A DNA stretch of 9,326 nt from positions 1 through 9,326 of the forward strand of contig DATKMK010000100.1 of NCBI GenBank assembly GCA_035541895.1. The letters are read 5' to 3'. This document shows positions 7,063 to 9,326 of the stretch, in pieces (position 1 is the first letter of the stretch; the number at the start of each line of letters is the position of its first letter). Below the pieces are notes generated by a model. It did no database searches, was not told the DNA's origin, and worked only from the letters and a program-made list of their open reading frames with translations. The translations under genes and the position numbers were made by a program. The stretch comes from DATKMK01 sp035541895 (lineage in GTDB: Bacteria; Desulfobacterota; Binatia; HRBIN30; JACQVA1).

Positions 7063-8759
7063 GGTCGTTGACGCGGCGTGCGTATGCGGAACTGTACGGG
7101 CCGACCACCGGCGATCGCGTGCGACTCGCCGACACGGAACTCGTCGTCGAAGTCGAGCGAGACTATGCCGCGTACGGCGAGGAGGTCACCTTCGGCGGCG
7201 GCAAGGTCATTCGCGACGGTATGGGCCAGAGTCAGCACGGCACCGCCGTCGCCGCCGACCTCGTCCTGACCAACGCGCTGATCATCGACCACTGGGGCAT
7301 CGTCAAGGCCGACATCGGTATCAAAGGTGGACGCATCGCGGCGATCGGCAAGGCGGGCAATCCGGATGTGCAGTCGGGCGTCGACATCGTCATCGGACCG
7401 GGCACGGAAATCATCGCGGCGGAAGGACAGATCGTCACGGCCGGCGGCATCGACGCGCACATTCACTTCATTTGCCCGCAGCAGATCGACGACGCACTGA
7501 TGTCGGGTGTTACGACGATGATTGGCGGCGGCACCGGCCCGGCGACCGGAACGAATGCGACCACGTGCACGCCGGGGCCCTGGTATCTGCATCGAATGCT
7601 GCAGGCGGCCGAGGGGCTGCCGATGAATCTCGGTTTCCTCGGCAAGGGCAACGCCAGTCTGCCCGAAGCGTTGGATGAGCAAATCGCGGCCGGGGCGATG
7701 GGCCTGAAGCTGCACGAAGACTGGGGCACCACGCCCGCGGCAATCGATACCTGTCTTGCGGTTGCCGATCGCCACGACGTTCAGGTTGCGATCCACACGG
7801 ACACGCTCAACGAATCCGGCTTCGTCGAGGACACCATTGCCGCGTTCAAGGGCCGCACGATCCACACGTACCACACCGAAGGGGCGGGCGGCGGCCATGC
7901 GCCGGACATCATCAAGGTGTGCGGCGAAACCAATGTTCTGCCGTCGAGCACCAACCCGACACGACCGTATACGGTCAACACGATCGACGAGCATCTCGAC
8001 ATGCTGATGGTTTGCCATCACCTGTCGCCGTCGATTCCCGAGGACGTCGCGTTCGCTGAATCGCGCATCCGCCGCGAAACCATCGCGGCCGAAGACATTC
8101 TGCACGACCTCGGCGCGTTCTCGATGATCTCGTCGGACTCGCAGGCGATGGGCCGGGTTGGCGAGGTGATCACGCGCACCTGGCAAACGGCGCACAAGAT
8201 GAAAGTGCAGCGCGGCAGTTTGGCCGGCGATCCGGCGACGCACGACAACGGCCGCGTGAAACGCTACATCGCGAAGTACACGATCAATCCAGCGATCACT
8301 CACGGGATTGCGCACGAGGTGGGGTCGATTGCGCCCGGCAAACTCGCCGACCTGGTGGTGTGGAAGCCGGCGTTCTTCGGAGTCAAGCCGAGCCTGATTC
8401 TCAAGGGCGGCATGCTGATTGCCGCGGCGATGGGCGATCCGAACGCGTCGATCCCCACGCCGCAGCCGGTTCACTACCGGCCGATGTTCGCGGCGCACGG
8501 CAAGGCGCTCGCGACGTCGGTCACGTTCGTCTCCAGGGCCGCGCTGCGCAACCCCGCCGTGCGCGGGCTGCGCCTCGCGAAGCCGCTCGTCGCCGTGGCG
8601 AACACGCGGCGGATCGGCAAGCGCGACATGAAGAACAACGACGCGCTGCCGCGGATCGACGTCGATCCGGAGACCTACGAGGTGCGCGCCGACGGCGAGC
8701 TGCTCGTCTGCGAGCCGGCATCGGTGCTGCCGATGGCGCAGCGCTACTTCCTGTTCTAG
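7059..8759 (+). CDS. ureC: Urease alpha subunit UreC, catalytic nickel subunit
   Basis: UreC holds the two-nickel active site that hydrolyses urea to ammonia and carbamate. At 566 residues it has normal length, and counting places every active-site residue at its Klebsiella urease number: nickel ligands H134 and H136 (DAHIHF), carbamylated K217 and H219 (GLKLHEDWG), H246 (AIHTDT), H272 (TYHTEGAGGGHAP), D360 (SSDSQAMGR), flap C319 and catalytic H320 (MVCHHLSPS), and R336. This strongly indicates an active enzyme. The C-terminus ends in LPMAQRYFLF as is usual. GGAGG at 7047-7051, 7 bases before ATG 7059, supports the start. The last 120 codons use far fewer A/T-ending codons than the preceding 120, yet the protein remains normal across the change. 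Confidence 0.98.
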   Translation: MRSLTRRAYAELYGPTTGDRVRLADTELVVEVERDYAAYGEEVTFGGGKVIRDGMGQSQHGTAVAADLVLTNALIIDHWGIVKADIGIKGGRIAAIGKAGNPDVQSGVDIVIGPGTEIIAAEGQIVTAGGIDAHIHFICPQQIDDALMSGVTTMIGGGTGPATGTNATTCTPGPWYLHRMLQAAEGLPMNLGFLGKGNASLPEALDEQIAAGAMGLKLHEDWGTTPAAIDTCLAVADRHDVQVAIHTDTLNESGFVEDTIAAFKGRTIHTYHTEGAGGGHAPDIIKVCGETNVLPSSTNPTRPYTVNTIDEHLDMLMVCHHLSPSIPEDVAFAESRIRRETIAAEDILHDLGAFSMISSDSQAMGRVGEVITRTWQTAHKMKVQRGSLAGDPATHDNGRVKRYIAKYTINPAITHGIAHEVGSIAPGKLADLVVWKPAFFGVKPSLILKGGMLIAAAMGDPNASIPTPQPVHYRPMFAAHGKALATSVTFVSRAALRNPAVRGLRLAKPLVAVANTRRIGKRDMKNNDALPRIDVDPETYEVRADGELLVCEPASVLPMAQRYFLF

Positions 8760-8780
8760 CTCGCGACGACGGCGACCACG

Positions 8781-8784
8781 GGAG
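8781..8784 (+). promoter_or_regulatory. Ribosome binding site of ureE
   Basis: GGAG lies 7 bases before ATG 8792 and 10 before ATG 8795. It supports starting ureE at this ATG pair; the frame is open much further upstream but only out of frame inside ureC. Confidence 0.5.
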
Positions 8785-8791
8785 CTCCGGC

Positions 8792-9292
8792 ATGATGGTC
8801 GTCCAGCGCAGACGGTCCGCCGCGGCGAAGGCCGACGCGGTGCTCGTGCTTCCGTTCGAGCTCCGGCAGAAAAGCCGGCTCCGCGCGACCGTGGAGGGCG
8901 GCGAGGAGATCGGCCTCTTCCTCGAGCGAGGCACGGTGCTGCGCGATGGGGACTTCCTGCAGGCCGACGACGGGCGCGTCGTGCGTGTCGTCGCGGCGGA
9001 CGAGGATCTGCTCGAGGTGCGCGCGCCCGATCCGCGCTCGCTCGCCCGCGCCGCGTACCACCTCGGCAACCGGCATGCGCCGACGCAGGTCGGCGACGGC
9101 TGGCTGCGGATCGCCGCCGACGACGTGCTCGCGGCAATGCTGCGCGGCCTCGGGGCGACGGCAGCACCGGTGCGCGCGCCGTTCGAGCCCGAGGCCGGCG
9201 CCTACGCGGCGGGAGCCCATTCGCACTCGGGCGAGGCGAAGCACGCGGGGATCATCCACGACTTCGCGCCGCGCAGCCGGGACGCGCGGTGA
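8792..9292 (+). CDS. ureE: Urease accessory nickel metallochaperone UreE
   Basis: UreE binds nickel in the cytoplasm and passes it to UreG in the urease activation complex. The 166-residue product has the two-domain UreE layout: an N-terminal beta-rich part (about 10-75, with LPFELRQKSRLRATVEGGEE and IGLFLERGTVLRDGD), then the metal-binding domain with AYHLGNRHAPTQ. In it H95 matches the conserved interface histidine (H96 in Klebsiella UreE). The C-terminal tail is only mildly histidine-rich (H143, H145, H151, H156), unlike the long His tail of Klebsiella; four histidines could still bind nickel. It follows ureC after 32 bases. All its glutamate codons are GAG, in keeping with the GC-richer style that begins near the end of ureC. 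The stop overlaps a GTG that may open ureF. Confidence 0.93.
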   Translation: MMVVQRRRSAAAKADAVLVLPFELRQKSRLRATVEGGEEIGLFLERGTVLRDGDFLQADDGRVVRVVAADEDLLEVRAPDPRSLARAAYHLGNRHAPTQVGDGWLRIAADDVLAAMLRGLGATAAPVRAPFEPEAGAYAAGAHSHSGEAKHAGIIHDFAPRSRDAR

Positions 9293-9326
9293 GCCCGGTG
9301 CACGGCGCGTCGACGACACCGGACCG
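9289..9326 (+). CDS. Possible start of ureF (urease accessory protein), cut by the window edge
   Basis: A GTG at 9289 overlaps the ureE stop as GTGA, and its frame is open to the window end, encoding about 12 residues (M-SPVHGASTTPD). Overlap of ureE with ureF is common in urease clusters, so ureF is the natural expectation, but this stretch has no recognisable motif. A second in-frame GTG at 9298 is another candidate start. The call rests on synteny only. Confidence 0.35.
   Translation, partial: MSPVHGASTTPD

Noticed and set aside
8781..8788. GGAGCTCC palindrome before ureE as a possible operator or RNA hairpin
   Set aside because: Only 8 bases with no loop, so it cannot fold as a hairpin. 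Short palindromes are frequent in GC-rich DNA, and its GGAG is explained as the ribosome site.
7014..9167. A 717-codon open frame on the minus strand opposite ureC and ureE
   Set aside because: It is arginine-, alanine- and histidine-rich, matches no family I recognise, and lies wholly opposite genes with clear motifs. Long antisense frames are expected in GC-rich coding DNA.
1..9326. An undescribed biological system hidden in the window
   Set aside because: All substantial sequence is accounted for by a recognisable urt-ure cluster, with gaps of 77 bases or less. No foreign gene, repeat array or unusual RNA structure was found beyond the items listed.

Overview
The window is one same-strand gene cluster that takes up urea and breaks it down. 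In order it holds urtA (cut by the left edge), urtB, urtC, urtD, urtE, ureD, ureA, ureB, ureC, ureE, and at the right edge a possible ureF of which only about 12 codons are visible. Every gene is on the + strand. No RNA gene, mobile element, CRISPR array or large repeat was seen. The longest non-coding gap is 77 bases, between urtA and urtB.

Layout: positions 1-1164 encode the periplasmic urea-binding protein. A 77-base spacer with a perfect 13-bp inverted repeat follows. Positions 1242-5504 encode two membrane permeases (UrtB with a long periplasmic N-terminal region, and UrtC) and two ATPases (UrtD, UrtE), joined by short gaps or by overlaps of start and stop codons. Four bases later comes ureD (5509-6384), then the structural urease genes ureA, ureB and ureC (6411-8759), then ureE (8792-9292).

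How the genes work together: UrtA captures urea and hands it to the UrtB/UrtC channel, powered by UrtD/UrtE. UreA, UreB and UreC form the nickel urease that splits urea into ammonia and carbamate. UreD and UreE, with UreF and UreG (not in the window, expected downstream), load nickel and CO2 into the apoenzyme. Coupling high-affinity uptake to hydrolysis suggests use of scarce environmental urea as a nitrogen source.

Organism: coding sequence is GC-rich with G/C-dominated third codon positions. The signal-peptide-like start of UrtB and the three-subunit urease suggest a Gram-negative bacterium, of proteobacterial or related affinity. I cannot name a taxon reliably. The operon type is well known. 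The points most worth a second look are the urtA-urtB hairpin, the uncharacterised UrtB N-terminal region, an asymmetric pattern of ATPase motifs in UrtD/UrtE, and shifts in third-position base use inside urtA (near 630) and ureC (near 8400).
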